From contig SKCR01032772.1 of NCBI GenBank assembly GCA_019454045.1, positions 868,001-932,000 on the forward strand: a stretch of DNA of 64,000 nt, written 5' to 3'. Shown in pieces: positions 10,901 to 23,824 of this stretch. The notes beneath the pieces are model-generated. The model saw only the letters and a program-made list of their open reading frames with translations. It did not search any database and was not told the origin of the DNA. Each line of letters opens with the position of its first letter. The stretch's first letter is position 1. The translations under genes were made by a program, and so were the position numbers. Source of the stretch: Zanthoxylum bungeanum (taxonomy: Eukaryota; Streptophyta; Magnoliopsida; Sapindales; Rutaceae).

Positions 10901-12496
10901 TTATTTTCAATACATTATGTTAGCATAATTATTAGATCAATCTTATAATTAAATTTGTGTCATGTTTCTTGCTTTATGTATTTTGGTCACATTATCTTCC
11001 CTAAGGGTGTGTTGATTAAAGGTATATTTTGGTAAAGAGTATTTTCAGAGAGTATAAGCTAACTTATAAGTTATAGAAAAAATGTTAAAGTATAATTTAG
11101 CGTCAAAAAATAATCTCATGTTGTACAATTATGATTTTGTGAGCAGCGTTAATTTATCCGTTTGGTAACGCTCCATCAAATGCACCCTAAGTCAAAAGAA
11201 AATAATAGCTAAGTGTAACAATGGGTCGAGTTAGGCTTGGGCTTTTCCATGCCCAGTTCAAGCTCGGAAATCAATGGAAAAGCTCGGCCCGACCCTTCCA
11301 GTCTTGGGCTCATGTTTTTTCTGGCTCGATTTTTTAATAATCGAAATCAGTAATAATCCAATTATTATATACTAAAATATATCAACAAGAAGTCAATGAT
11401 GAAGTATCAATTGTTCAAAGGTATATGCATCAACTTAAGAATAAAAGATATAAAAGATATAAGAATTAACAATTATTTTTTATTTTTTTATTTTTAAGGC
11501 CGGGCCCGAGCCAAGCCTATCATTATAAAGCCCAACCCGAGTTTTTTTAATCCCGGACAGACCAATAGTGGGGATGATAATTGAGATATCTCGTCTAATC
11601 CCTCTAGTCCCGATTATGATACGTGATGAAAAATTATCATAAATATCGATTGATCTTTTTAATCGAACCGAAAAATCGTCATAAATCGTAACTGAAATTT
11701 TTACTTGTGTCGATTTTTCATTTCAAATTATGTATTGTTTGGTATAGAATCTCGAATCCTGATCGAGTTTCAAGATTTTCTATCTCTAAATAACATGGAT
11801 CTAATAGGTAATTGTAAAAAAAAAATAGACTTGAAAAAAAAAAAATTAAAGACATAAATAGTATTCTCCCTTGTGAATATAGAAGAGGAAAACTAAAGTT
11901 ACTTCTTAAGTCGTGTACACTCAATCACACGTGGTTGTTTTTCCACATTTTGAGTATGAGTGAGGGGTGTTTCGACTTGAAATAAATGTAGTTTCGCTAA
12001 TGAATCTTGTTATCCGGAGAAAATTTATAATATAATGGAGGTATCAAATTATCTGTATAATAATTTAATAATTTATTATCATATGTGTTAAAATATTAAA
12101 AAAAATGATATTAAACTATACATATAATTTATTATTTTATTGGTAAATCATGTCACCCGTGCATCCGTTGGAATTACTCAGTTATCCAATATTGAAAGTG
12201 AAATTCGGATAATTAAATTTGAACGAATCCGGAACGTTTAACTTGAAACAAGATTAAAAGAAATAGAATTAGGTATAGCCCTGGAATAAATATTTGAAAA
12301 TTGGGTAATCTCTACGTTGGATACAATGTATTTCCATCGGTTGTGTGGTCACAAACAATATGCTTATATGATTTAGTTGTATTAATTAAATACAAACGGT
12401 GCTTTTGGCTCTTTCATGATTATGTCTCCCATTGATACAACATACCATTTGCTTTGAATTTTGATGTACATACCATTTACTTTGAATTTTGATGTT
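10901..12496. other. Intergenic, no gene seen
   Basis: AT-rich sequence downstream of the DUF740 gene. GC-rich patches at 11220-11330 and 11500-11575 (GGGTCGAGTTAGGCTTGGGC and GGCCGGGCCCGAGCCAAGCC) look like decayed arms of a MITE but lack matching ends. A near-perfect duplication of about 28 bp (ACCATTTGCTTTGAATTTTG-type) lies at 12440-12495. Confidence 0.5.
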
Positions 12497-12499
12497 ACA

Positions 12500-12692
12500 C
12501 TGTAAGATCACGACTCGTGATTTGGTGATGTAAGATTTAAGATCTCATTTTAAGATCATGTGTTCGAAATCAGTGATTACGTTTCTTGTAAGAGCTTGAG
12601 ACGGTCGAAAATTTTACCCATTCTATTTAAGTCCAAAATGAATGATTTGAACACAAAATTTACAACAATTAAAAAAAAAAAAAAAAAAAAAA
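12500..12692 (+). mobile_element. SINE family copy 1 (diverged)
   Basis: It shares the layout of the copies at 23.8, 35.0 and 36.7 kb: a B-box-like TGTTCGAAATC, then GTTTCTTGTAAGAGCTTGAG, a TTTAAGTCC..GAATGATTTGA block, a CAACAATT end and a long poly-A. It is the most diverged copy. The 5' end and TSD could not be fixed. Confidence 0.7.
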
Positions 12693-13359
12693 CACCACTC
12701 AGCTGTAACCTGTAAAACCAAGTCAAAAGCAAAGCAGCCCCAATGTTTTGGGTAGGTTCTATGTGGTCCTGTGGAGCTCTATAGTCTATATATATCACTG
12801 TCATTAGGCATGACTTTCTAAATTCTGAAGGAGACAGGATCAGTCACTTGTCCTACAAGCCTGCTCAGCAATTTACTTCATTTTAAGCAATTAGTATTTC
12901 AGTTTTGGGCCGTTCTGATTTGCCTTTTTGGGCATGCCCCAGTATTTTTCTTCAGTTTTAGGCAGTTTTACATTTAAAATTTTTCACCACCATCAAACCG
13001 AATGTCTAATAAATTCATTAAACGTCACAAATGAATGTCCAAAGTACATTAGCAACAGCCAAAAAAGAGTATTCTTCCATTCAAAAATACCCAGCATATT
13101 TTCTACTTATATTGTCGATTCAGAGTTCAATCATTCTGACTTATAGTTTACAACTTTCAGTGTAAAATATTAATCACCTTCACTCGGCTAACTTGAGCAA
13201 TAGAGCGTCTTTGGCAGGTGCCAAATGGATGTTCGTGTTGGGCAGAATGTGTTATTTATCACTTTTACATGCATTAATGATCTCATGCAAAATTTTAAAT
13301 TGAACACAAACACAAGTGTTAGAAAAACTTGGAAAATATTATGTAAAAGATGATAAACT
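12693..13359. other. Intergenic, no gene seen
   Basis: No coding-like frame. An open frame of 72 residues near 12928-13146 has no recognisable motif. Confidence 0.5.
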
Positions 13360-13880
13360 TAAACCAAGTCGAGAGAGTATTTGTCTTTAAGAACTTATTA
13401 ACTCCGCCTCAATGCACTAATAATCTCTTGTGGCTAACGTTCTTTCGGGATGCTTGGTTGCTTCTTGATTAATGGACACTCCTTTTGATCAAAAACTTGA
13501 ACTTGAAAATGATGAAAACTCTCTCTAATATGTAGACATTTACTTCTTTATTATGCCTAACTTTGAATGCAATTAATTGATTGTAAATATGAATCACAGA
13601 GATGAACTCAATGGATCACAAAGAAGAACTCAATGGACTTATTTATAGACATGAAGGGTTGTATTTGAAAAGATACCGTTGCCTTTGAAAATTTATCATT
13701 CTGTCAATAAATACATTCATTTAAGGGTTATAACCCTCCAATGAAACATTTCAACCTTAAGAGTAGTGTCATTTTTCTTATTAAAGAACATAATCTCTTC
13801 AAGGTTCTCTTTCAACCTAAATGGTTATGTCATTTCACATTAAAGAACATATCATTTCATTCCCTATAAATATATACCAT
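13360..13880 (-). repeat. LTR fragment related to the copia pair at 47.7-58.9 kb
   Basis: The stretch CTTTAAGAACTTATTA...GTGGCTAACGTTCT...CACTCCTT...GAAAACTCTCTC at 13383-13535 matches, in the same order, the minus-strand LTR sequence at about 58510-58660. The match fades toward 13880. No coding domains are attached, so it is a solo or truncated LTR. Confidence 0.6.
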
Positions 13881-14227
13881 TTATTTAGAAAATTTCCTAC
13901 CGCCGAGAGTTTAAAGACAATGATGTTGATATTTCGATCATTTAGATAATGAAGAATTCAATATTATTAAATACCCCAAGAGTTTATTTGTTTTGACCTA
14001 AAATAATTTTCTTAAGTAAAGTATTTTCAATGAAAAATATTTTTAAAAAGGAAAGTGTTTTCCGATATTTGGTTATTGTCTTAAAATATTATTTGGAAAA
14101 TATTTTTAGATGTTTAATGGCGCTTCTAATATTTTTTTAGAAAATATTTTCTATTGATTAGACGTAGGGATTAGAAAAAAATCTGAATCCGACCTGGATC
14201 AGCATACACCCGGGTTTAAAAAAATTT

Positions 14228-14915
14228 AGCAAGAGTGCTTAGCCTTACCACACCACTGACATGTCACGACTGAGCCCTTGGACTGACTGGAGCTGGAAGT
14301 AGAGGGAGCAAACTTGGCGCGACCAGCAGAGGGGCCAGAGGGACCAGGCTGAGCAACAAAGGCTGTCTGGACAGAAGAGTCACCAGGGAGTGACCGAGGG
14401 AACAGCTCGTGGCTGAGGGCTTTGGGACCAGGTTGGCAAACGACGGCAGCGGCATCTGTGATAACTTAGAGGTAGAGAAAATTTTAAAATCAGATCCTAA
14501 GCCGCGAAGAAACCAGTGTACGTACCTTATCGGTGTCGTCAACCGGCTTGCCAATCGCACTGAGCTGATCACAAAGGGAACGAAACGCCCGAGCATAGTC
14601 CGTGACAGTGTGTGAGCCACGCTGCATCAGCTGCAGTTCATCCTTCAGCTGAATCTCCCGAGTCTTGGAGCTGTGAGAGAATGAGTTCTCAAGCGTGAGC
14701 CAGGCATCACGAGCAGAAGCAGAGTTGACGACGTACGTCAGCCATGCATTCCTCGGTGAGAGAAGCATACAGAAGGCTGAGCAAAATTCTGTCTTGGGCA
14801 CGCCATTGGGTATAGGCTGGATTGGGAATAAGGTGATGCCTTTCACGAATCTGAGAAGCAGGAATAGAGGAGGAACCATCAAGAAAATCGCATGAGATCT
14901 TTGACAAGGGACCAA
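14228..14915 (-). pseudogene. Ty1/copia gag fragment (UBN2-type) with zinc knuckle
   Basis: Minus-strand frames 14490-14915 and 14264-14620 together read as copia gag: AWLTYVVNSASARDAWLTLENSFSHSSKTREIQLKDEL, then LMQRGSHTVTDYARAFRSLCDQLSAIGKPVDD. A frame change follows near 14490-14530. A shortened knuckle with CQWCGKAKHSC and a stop ends it near 14228. Protease and pol are absent. It is unrelated in sequence to the gag genes at 18.2-19.2 and 49.3 kb, so it is a third copia family. Confidence 0.8.
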
Positions 14916-14939
14916 TATGCATATATTTTCTCGCCTCTT

Positions 14940-16400
14940 TAATTTGATATTTTGTGAGTTATCTCAAATTTTATGAGTGTTTTGATGTGTTTTGGGTTCG
15001 TTTTGCAGGTAAAAATAATATCAAGACTCAATAGAAGTAATAAGGGATAGAAACGGCAAAATATGGAGCAAATCAGACCAAATTCTGAGTCAAACTAGTT
15101 GACAAAGCAGACACAGAGCAGAGCGATTGGCGTGTCGCGAAGCGCCGATGAAAGCAAAGTGTGCGTCAATTTCAGCCCCGATTGTCCAGGACTCGATTTT
15201 TTATCAAGAAATACACCTGGGACCTCCTATATAAACTTAAGTTCGTCCCAAAACCTAGAAGGAAGTCTCATAAAATAATTTTGAAGCCTCCAAAGAGATT
15301 TTTTGAGAGAAGACAAAACACATCAAGCAAGCACATCACTGAAACTCAACAACATGGAGCGAAGAACTGGCGATATCGACATAGTTTCTTCTTCCTTTTA
15401 TTTCCTTGATGTTTTTCTTATAATTGATTATTTATTTAGAGTTTTTGAGCATGTGTAGTAAGTAAATCTCTAATTTGAGGTTGTAATGAAACCCGATATT
15501 TTAAGTTTATAAATTGATTTTCCTTATATTCTAAGTGATGTTTTGGCTTATTTCTTGAATCTTGTTCTTAATGCTTCCTATTACTTGATCACCAATGTGA
15601 TTGATGTGGTGAACTTAATTGAACTTGACAAAGAAATTTTAGGTTTAACCTTAGATTCAATAGCACGCGATCTCTTCTTAGGGATTTTCGTACATGATAG
15701 AAATGTATTTGTAGGGCGTGTGTAGCCATAATTAAAACATGATCTTAATGAATTTGTGGTTACTTAGTTGACATAGAAATATAGTTAATTAATTTACTAT
15801 GAATATTTGCACATAACCATCGAAAAAGGCTTGTGGATATCTTAGTGTTCCAGGTTAATAACCCAATTTATTACACGAATCTAGGAAAACCAATTCATCT
15901 TTATAATAATACTGGGTGGATTCACAACCCTGAATGTCTTTTTCTCATTGATTGTCTTTGAAAATTGCCTTGCTGTTCATGTTGCTAGCATCAAATTCAT
16001 CATTAGTCTAGGTCAGTTTATCTTTAGGGGAAGAAACCTCATCAATCAAAACTACGAGAGGTTTTCACCCGTACATCCAGACCCTCTCATCTAAGGACTT
16101 AAGGAATGCCCTCATGCAAACCTCTCAATGTAAATATTCAGTCCCATCAAATAATGAGAGATAATTTAAGGGTTGACTATGTTTCATAGCTAAACGGGTA
16201 AATGATCGCGTTTAGGCTTTGATACCAATTGAAAGTTCGTATTTATCTAAAGTTCTGACCCTATGCGGAATTAATCACAATTAACTAAGATAATTCCTAA
16301 TTAATGTGTCTATGGATTCTCAATAAGCAACCTTAATTCTAAGCAAATATAATATAAGGCAAAAATAACAATCCAGAAAATAATTCAACCACACAAAATC
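14940..16400. repeat. LTR-like non-coding repeat, shares a segment with 42.3-42.7 kb
   Basis: No coding frame. The part at about 15500-15870 (TTACTTGATCACCAATGTGA, GTAGCCATAATTAAAACATG, ACCATCGAAAAAGGCTTGTG) has a diverged counterpart, same orientation, at about 42290-42670. The style resembles the untranslated/LTR portions of plant gypsy elements, but no terminal repeats or TSD were found. Confidence 0.5.
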
Positions 16401-16622
16401 TGTTGGGGCATTTGTGGAACCCCTAGGGTCGGATCGCGCTCCGGACAGCAGAAATGGGTCTAACCCATGGATATCAAGTATGGGTGTAATTTTAAATTAT
16501 TTAATGAATACTATATTCCATTACGAGTGTATAGGAAAAAACCGGGATTGAATCGGAGTTCGGAAGCTCCCGAACAAAGCAAAATAAAATTACCGCGCGC
16601 AGTGCGCGCGCGTACTGCACGA
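16401..16622 (-). repeat. Terminal fragment of the 3' LTR
   Basis: Matches 19981-20228, including TTTGTGGAACCCCTAGGGTC and the G/C palindromic CGCGCGCAGTGCGCGCG patch. It ends at 16401 with the CA/TG terminus. On the other side it is fused to RT sequence, which marks a deletion junction. Confidence 0.8.
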
Positions 16623-17059
16623 GTGAACAAGTTTCCTCATAGTCAATCCCAGGACGTTGAGTGTAACATTTCACTACCAGTCGGGCCTTAAAGGTTTCCA
16701 CCTTTCCATCGGGCACTCGCTTCCTTTTGTAAACTCATTTACAGCCAATAGGTTTAACTCATTCAGGAAGTTCAACTAAGTCTCAGACTTGATTGGCATG
16801 CATTGAATCCATTTCGGATTTCATGGCTTCCTGCCATTTTCTCGAATCGATATCCAATATCGATTCCTTATACATAGTCGGATCTGTTTCCTCCAAGAGG
16901 AGAACATCAAGGCTCACATCAGATGTTAAAAATAGTCTCTCATGAGGCCTTGATATTCTATTCGAATTACGTAGAACTTGTGTTGTAGATCATTCACCTA
17001 GTTGGATCTCTGGTTCCATCTCGGGTTCTTTACTGTTGGGATCAAACTCATCAAGTTTA

Positions 17060-18166
17060 ATTCCCACTTTCTCTCAAAAATTGCTTTTCAAGAAAAGTTG
17101 CAAAGCGAACAACAAATACATTTCGTTGCTCGGAATCGTAGAATTGATATCTAATGGAATTATCAGGATATCCAACGAACCTACATTTATACCATCTGGG
17201 TGCTAGTTTATCCCGCTGCGTAATTCTTACGTATGCAGGACAACCCCAAATCTTTAAATGCTTAAGACTTAGATTTCTATCGAACCATATCTGATATGGG
17301 GTCGTAGAAACATCTTTCGATGGAAGCCTATTAAGTATGCAGGCAGCAGTTTGTAAAGTGTAACCCCAAAGGTATTAAGGAATATCTGTATAGCTCATCA
17401 TGGATCGCACCATATCCAATAAGTACGATTTCTACTCTCAGACACTCCATTGTGTTGAGGTGTTCCTGGTGGGCTATATTGGGCGAGAATTCCATTCTCT
17501 CTTAAATAATTTCTGAATTCTTCACTCATGTATTCACCACCTCGATCTGATCTAAGGAATTTGATGAATTTACTGGTTTGTTTTTCTACTTACTTCGTTT
17601 CGGAATATTTTGAACTTCTCAAATGTTTCCGACTTATGTTTCATCAGATAGACATATCCATATCTAGACTTGTCATCTGTGAAAGTCACAAAATATGCCG
17701 AACCATCATGAGCGGCATGATTTAATGGACCACACACATCACTGTGTATTAGCTCCAGTAAATCTCCAGCACGGTGTCCAACACCTTGAAATGGGGCATT
17801 TGTCATCTTTCCTTGGATACATGACTCACAAATCGGATAAGAATCTAAGGTAAGATTTTCAATCAAACCATCATTTACCAATTTGGATAGACGTCTAACA
17901 CCTATGTGGCCCAATCTCATATGCCATAATTCAGTATTATTTAGTTCAGACTTCCTATTTGTATTTTTCTCTATATTAAAGACATCTCTACATGTTTCCA
18001 AAATATAGTGACCGTTTGATAAAGAACATTCACATTTCAATAAATTATCTTTATCATACAAACATAAAGTTTCATCCTTAATGTTTATTTTATATCCCTC
18101 TTTATCTAATATTGGCAGCGATATTATTTGTCTGATAAGTGAGGGAACATAATAACAGTCATGCAA
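17060..18166 (-). pseudogene. Copia GAG-pre-integrase and integrase, broken
   Basis: The frame at 17570-18166 has LYDKDNLLKCECSL, the zinc-finger LWHMRLGHIGVRRLSKLV..CESCIQGKM (H-H-C-C) and the start of the catalytic core, LIHSDVCGPLNHAAHDGSAYFVTFTDDKSRYGYVYLM. After 17570 the reading frame is lost. Debris on the same strand near 17060-17280 still resembles the KHLKIWGCPAYVR..FVGYP region of the integrase C-terminus. It is not functional. Confidence 0.85.
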
Positions 18167-18205
18167 ATCTAATTTACATCCATTTGGGAGATCTAAAACA
18201 ACAAT

Positions 18206-19216
18206 TCATATGGCATTGACATCCAATGTCTCGCCATTGCCAACTCTAAGCTGGATCTCCCATTTATTCAGCCTTCGTTTAACCCTCATTTCCTGCAGGG
18301 AATTGCAAATATGAGTGGGACTGCCAGTGTCTAACACCCATCCACTATTTACATCTAAGGCTAATGAGATGTCAATAATTGGAAAAATACAAAGCGTACC
18401 TGAGGGTCCTGCTTTTAGCTCTGGACAGTCTTTCTTCCAGTGTCCAGATTTCTTGCATTGTAGATATTGATCATTAGCTACTTTCGGTTTTGCGCCTTTG
18501 CGCTTCTTGGAGTTTTTCTTTGATATCTTCTTCTTCCCCATCTTGATTTTCTTTGACTTCTCAGAAGTCTTTGAAGAGCTAGCTCCACCATGGAGATACA
18601 GTGTGGGGTTGTGTTTCTTCAAATCTTGCTCCGCCGTGCGAAGCATGTTATGAAGTTCTTCGTATGTGGCTTGCATCGAATGCATATGGAAATTCAATAC
18701 AAAGCCAGCATAAGAACCAGGCAAGGAAGACAGAATCAAATTACGGCCTAACCTTTCATCAAACACAATGCCATGTCGTTCAAGATATCGAATTTGGTCA
18801 ATCATGTTCAAAACATGAGTGCTGACAGCTCCTCCCTCCTTGAGTTCAGCACAGAACAATTCCTTAGACATTCTATAAAGTTCCATCTCTTGATTTACGT
18901 CGAACAACTCCTTGAGTGTTCGCATGATGCTCCAAGCATCCGGTACTTCAATGTACTGTCTCAGTAAATCTGAAACCATCGATCCTAAGATGTAGGATTT
19001 CACCTTCAGGTTATCATCATTCCACCTATCAAAAGTTTCTCGCTCTTCTGTAGTGGAGTCAGGATCGATATCAACAGGCAGTGGATTGATCATGATATAA
19101 GTCAACTTTTCATACTCCAAGACAAGGCGCATGTTCATTTGCCATTCGAAATAGTTCTCGGCTCCTTTTAGCTTATTGGAATCCAAAAGTTTCATCAATG
19201 GATTAGTGGCAGCCAT
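18206..19216 (-). pseudogene. Copia gag with zinc knuckle and start of protease
   Basis: An open frame of 336 residues from MAATNPLMKLLDSNKLKGAE. The gag domain has the WQMNMRLVLEYEKLTYIM and LFCAELKEGGAVSTHVLNM blocks. A lysine-rich linker is followed by a knuckle CKKSGHWKKDCP (the first Cys-x-x-Cys is reduced to QCKKSGHWKKDC) and the protease-like WVLDTGSPTHICNS. This is the best-kept coding part of the element. Confidence 0.88.
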
Positions 19217-19959
19217 CTACAAGACAACATCTTTGAGTAGTAGCAGAACAATTTTCATTTCAAAAGTGATAACACTAATTGATTATGGAATTTTAAATCT
19301 ATTAGTGTCCTCACACTACTTTACATAATTCTGTAATCTCCCTTAATGGAAAAATAGATATTTGACTATCAAAATTTCATAGCGGGAAGTGGATCCCATG
19401 ACATTTACTCCAGCCTCACACTAATGACGATATTGGCCTTTGTAAACTCATTAGGTAGACCTTCAAGGTCAATCACTTTATATGACTCCTAGTTTGGTCC
19501 TGAACCGTTTCTTATCCTCACACTAATGACGATATTGGATTAAGACGTGTTCTAGGTGTGTACTTGTCAATGTGCCCTAATAAGCTTCGTATGTACACCC
19601 TCACACTAATGATGATATTGGGTGACTACGTCAACTCATCACGCTACATCTAATATTTTACCAGAACGACCTAAGATCCGAGCATTTATACCCTCATACT
19701 AATGACGATATTTGATATAAGTAGTAAGAACCCATTCATCTCCGTATTGACAAGACGGACCATCCAATAATACTCCAACATTATTAATACTATTATTAAA
19801 GTAATCACCTAATCACAGGAGATTTATGACAATCAAGTCATTAATTTAATTAGGTCAAAGTTTTAAATTAAAACATGCAATACATATCCAATATGTCTTA
19901 TGCATAATTAAATTAAAATTACTATGGTATAGATTCAAAACATGTGTTGTGTGGTTAAG

Positions 19960-19977
19960 CCTTTGCTACTGATACCA
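19960..19977 (-). other. Primer-binding site of the copia element
   Basis: On the minus strand, TGGTATCAGTAGCAAAGG follows the LTR end (...CTCCAACA) after three bases. It is a variant of the initiator-methionine tRNA primer site TGGTATCAGAGC used by plant copia elements. Confidence 0.75.
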
Positions 19978-19980
19978 TTA

Positions 19981-22440
19981 TGTTGGAGCATTTGTGGAAC
20001 CCCTAGGGTCGGATCGGTGCCCCGGGCAGCGGAAATGGGTCTAACCCATGGATATCAAGTATGAGTGTAATTTTAAATTATTTAATGAAATATTATATTC
20101 CATTACGAGTGTATAGGAAAAAACCGGGTTGAATCGAAGTCCGGAAGCTCCCGAACAAAACAAAACAAAATTAACGCGCGCAGTGCGCGTACGCGCGCGA
20201 TACAGTGCGCGCGGCACTGTAGCCCACAACCACTTTTTTTTTTCTTCTCTAATGTTTTTGTTTGCTGCTTCTTTTCATTTCAAATGCACAACTCTCTGGA
20301 ATTTCCAGAGAGCTGATGTAATTAGGGTCTATTATCATAATTGCTTCCGGTCTTTCATAAACACTTCAAAAATACTCAAAATTAATTTTTTATTTCAAAA
20401 CCAAAATAAACACATGTTATAGAATAAAAATCTAATTTTTCAAAATATCAAATATTTTTCAAAATTCATAAATTTATTCTAAATACGCATTTTCGTAAAT
20501 TTTGAATCCAATACACAAACCATTTTAGAATCCCAATTAGAAATGTCTCATGAACAATTCTAGTCCACATAAAGGTGATCAAGTGAATCTAGAATGGTAG
20601 CCATAGCTCTAAGCTTTAATCTAGAGTTCCAAACTCTAATTAATTATTTCATGTCCAACATGAACATCTCTGACCTAATTACAAGCATGTTGTGTTTATA
20701 CTTCTAAAGTATCCTAACACAATTGATTAGCCTTATTCAATATTAAGATATGTGATCATGCATATAATACACAAATAAACATAGCTTAGGAGAAGATCAA
20801 ACATTACCTAGTAAGCTTGATGCAAGATCCAATCTACTTCTCATTGTTGAAATTGTTGGAGAACCTCCAAGGTGTGCTAGCTTGACTTCAAGATCCAATC
20901 TTGTTTCCAATGCTTCCAAGCTTCACTTCAAGATCCAATCTTGATTTCTAATTTATGAAATGTTGTAGAGACCTCACACGCTTCTCTAAACACTTCTCCA
21001 ACTTAGGCTAATCTCTCAAGAATTTGCTTATGCTTGTATTTGATCTTGTAATTAAAACCTTCCTAAAGCTTGCTATTTATAGCAAAACTTAGACAGTTTT
21101 TTAATTAATAAAAGTTGTAATCAACTTTTAAGTGAGCTTAATCTAATTTATCCAAATATTTATAATTAGGTGTGAGTAATCTCCATTGTCTCTCACTTAG
21201 ATTTAATCCAATTAAATCAAGCCAAGGATTAGGAAATAGATTAGTTAAATGTTTGCCACATTAATTTAATCCAATTAAATCAAGCTAAAACCACCTATTA
21301 TTACATACTTACAATTACCATAATATCCTCAAATGGTAGAGATAATTATGATTTTACAATTAAGCCCTTGTGTAATTATTGAATTAATCCAATTAATTCA
21401 ATTAGGTCAAAGTAAATAATCAATGTTATCCAATAACATTTGATTATCTTAGTTGATAATTATAATATCGAATATTATCTGTTATCAAAAATTAATTGGC
21501 TACCAAAGTGCTTAACGAGTACATTTCATATTGAGACTCTCTAAGTTCAGACACGTTCATCATATAAGCTAGCTAATATGTACGCAATTCGGCCACCTCC
21601 GAATTCGCGAAGAACACGAACGACCTTTCTGAACTATACAAGTCGATGTCATCACATATGTTTAACAATCCCTTCGTTGTAGGCTATCCGAGTTGTGCTT
21701 AGGAAACATAGAATATACCGTCAAGTTTCCAAGGCGCACATCTCATGTCGACATGTCCACGATTCTTTACAACTGATGCGATCTGCTTTGGCCAAAGTCT
21801 TTAAGAATCGTGACTTAACTCACATGGATACCTAAACCCCTTATGGTACACATATGAGCCGACAGATCCTATCTTGCTTCGCACTTGATTACTGAGTGCA
21901 TCGGTCCACCCCAACGAACATCTAGAGGCCAGACCATGAAAAGTTTCCGACATACATGGCATCTAAGTGTGGAGGATCTCACACAAAATCAATGTTATCC
22001 TATAGTCAAAGGATTACATATGCTACTCGACTCGAGGATATTCCTATTGACGGTAGTGTGTACTTCCAACTTTTAGGAATCACCTATGAGTCATTCAGTA
22101 TTCGCTCCAACGAATACCCACATGTCTATACGAGTTTCCAAAACTCATGGTACATCACGTTAAACCATTGAAACTCCAATTCCAATATATGACATGTGCT
22201 AGTCTTCTAGGTTATAGGAATTCGACCGTATTCCAAAACTAACGACTATGAATATTTACCTTAAGAATAGTTTACACCTAGTGTCAAGACTATTCTAAGG
22301 TCGATGTCATTCTTAGCACGTCGATATATTAATTCAATACGCGTAATGACAATACCATTATAATGTATGAAATGAAAAATGTAGTTATTTTATTAATAAA
22401 TAATAAAATATACAAATCAGATTGACACTCCAAGCACCAA
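19981..22440 (-). repeat. 5' LTR and possibly adjoining sequence (right end uncertain)
   Basis: On the minus strand, a TATA-like GCTATAAATAGC is at 21072-21083, followed by a leader that ends at 19981. The region near 20176-20215 has strong G/C palindromes (GCGCGCAGTGCGCGTACGCG). At 2.4 kb it would be long for a copia LTR, so another insertion or a wrong right border is possible. Confidence 0.45.
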
Positions 22441-22449
22441 CTCCATCAA

Positions 22450-23372
22450 AATCAACACAATAATTTTGATGACAAAGTGTAAAACTCGTGCGAGTAAAAA
22501 ATCACTCCTCCGGATATCTCGGCTACCAGCGCAAAATCCAATATAATATAGAAATACTTACAGCGATGATAAAAGACCTATGGTGGCAACTTCACCGACT
22601 CTAGTACCTATAAACTACAAGAACTTAAAGAACTCCCTGAGCCCGTACCCTACGATTTTCTTCAGAACCTCTGAAATCTCTGAATGGATCAACTCTGCAA
22701 ACTTTGAACGCCGGAACTCCGACTACCAATCTTCCTCATTGAGAAGTCTGAAAGGTTAAAAATTTGGGTTTGTTGTGTTGATGGTAAATCAAAGATGGAA
22801 CTCACCAAGGCAAAAAAGATAGAAAAATCAAAAGAGTCTTCAAGGTGAGAAACAAAGAAGGTTGAAAAACTATGAATATTTTTGGCTCAAGATAATGTGT
22901 TCTTAACACTTGTGAAGCTGGCTCATTGTTTGTTTATATAAGTAGGGCAAAGACAAAGGATTCCTAGTGCTAATTTGGCTTAAAAACATGTCCAAAATAA
23001 CCTACTTACGCATGGACATTCGAACGCACATCAAACACAAAGTTTCTGCCTCCATGCGTTTGAACGCAAATAAGAACGCAACTCGAACGCAGGTCGCGGA
23101 TTGGTTTTGAGGTGCAATTTAAAACGCTTGTAACTTTCTCGTCTCTTGGCCAAATCATGCGTTATTTATATGCACATGATCATCTTGGAGTCTACTTTCC
23201 AATGCAACTAACATCATATCAATTGAAGCTCTAAATCTTCTGGAATATTCAAAAGAGTAAACATCGCTATGATATCTCCATATGATTTTGTCCAAATACT
23301 GGTCCAATTACTCAGAGATCTTCAAGACTCATTACAATTCAATTGAACTCATTTTGTTACGGACATTGCCAA
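22450..23372 (-). repeat. LTR-like non-coding stretch
   Basis: Read on the minus strand it starts TGTTGGCAATGTCCGTAAC at about 23372, a copia-like LTR start, and has TTCGAACGC-type motifs at 22995-23095 like those in the leaders at 48.4 and 58.1 kb. No partner LTR or TSD was found. Confidence 0.4.
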
Positions 23373-23433
23373 CAAATATGGAACTAATAGTGGTAAATAT
23401 AATATTTTTTTCCTAATGTAAGGGATGAGTTTG

Positions 23434-23662
23434 AAAGTTTATCTTATCGTGTGAGTAAGATCTTGTATAAATTTTCAAACCATGTTCGATACGTCTTTAG
23501 GTTATGCTATACTTGAAGAAAAAAGATGAGTGAAGTAAATTGTGTTTCCAAGCTTTTGTGGTTCAATTTTGCCAAAAATATCTATTCAAGAAAATTAACA
23601 CATAAAAACAAAAGGATTATAATCAATCACCTTAATATAAGGGATTTGCTTCATTTTCATAA
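23434..23662 (+). repeat. Dispersed repeat R, copy 1
   Basis: Contains AAGATCTTGTATAAATTTTC, GCTATACTTGAAGAAAAAAG and GGATTATAATCAATCACCTT in the same order as 27528-27751. A shortened third copy is at about 28945-29021. Function unknown. Confidence 0.75.
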
Positions 23663-23824
23663 TGATATTGGGTGAATTCACAATCTTAAATGTCTTCTTC
23701 TCATTGATTGTCTTTGAAAATTATCATAATTATATTTATTTTCTTTACCTTTAGTTTAAACTCAATTTAAAATCATATTTAATTTCAATTAGATACTCAT
23801 AGGTAGTTACTCTTAATAATTAGT

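Larger units (their letters stand above)
16401..22440 (-). mobile_element. Decayed Ty1/copia element, internally deleted (right border uncertain)
   Basis: Reading on the minus strand: a long 5' LTR ends at 19981; a primer site follows; gag is at 19216-18206, integrase core at 18166-17570 and integrase C-terminal debris to about 17060. A short start of RT (PDGKVETFKARLVVK) then joins abruptly near 16625 to the terminal 225 bp of the LTR. Most of the RT, the RNase H and most of the 3' LTR are therefore missing. The shared terminal segment 16401-16622 and 19981-20228 is about 90% alike by eye. The far end of the 5' LTR near 22.4 kb is not resolved. Confidence 0.75.

Noticed and set aside
11219..11575. 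A MITE with GGGTCGAGTTAGGCTTGGGC and GGCCGGGCCCGAGCC arms
   Set aside because: The arms are not convincingly inverted and no flanking duplication was found.
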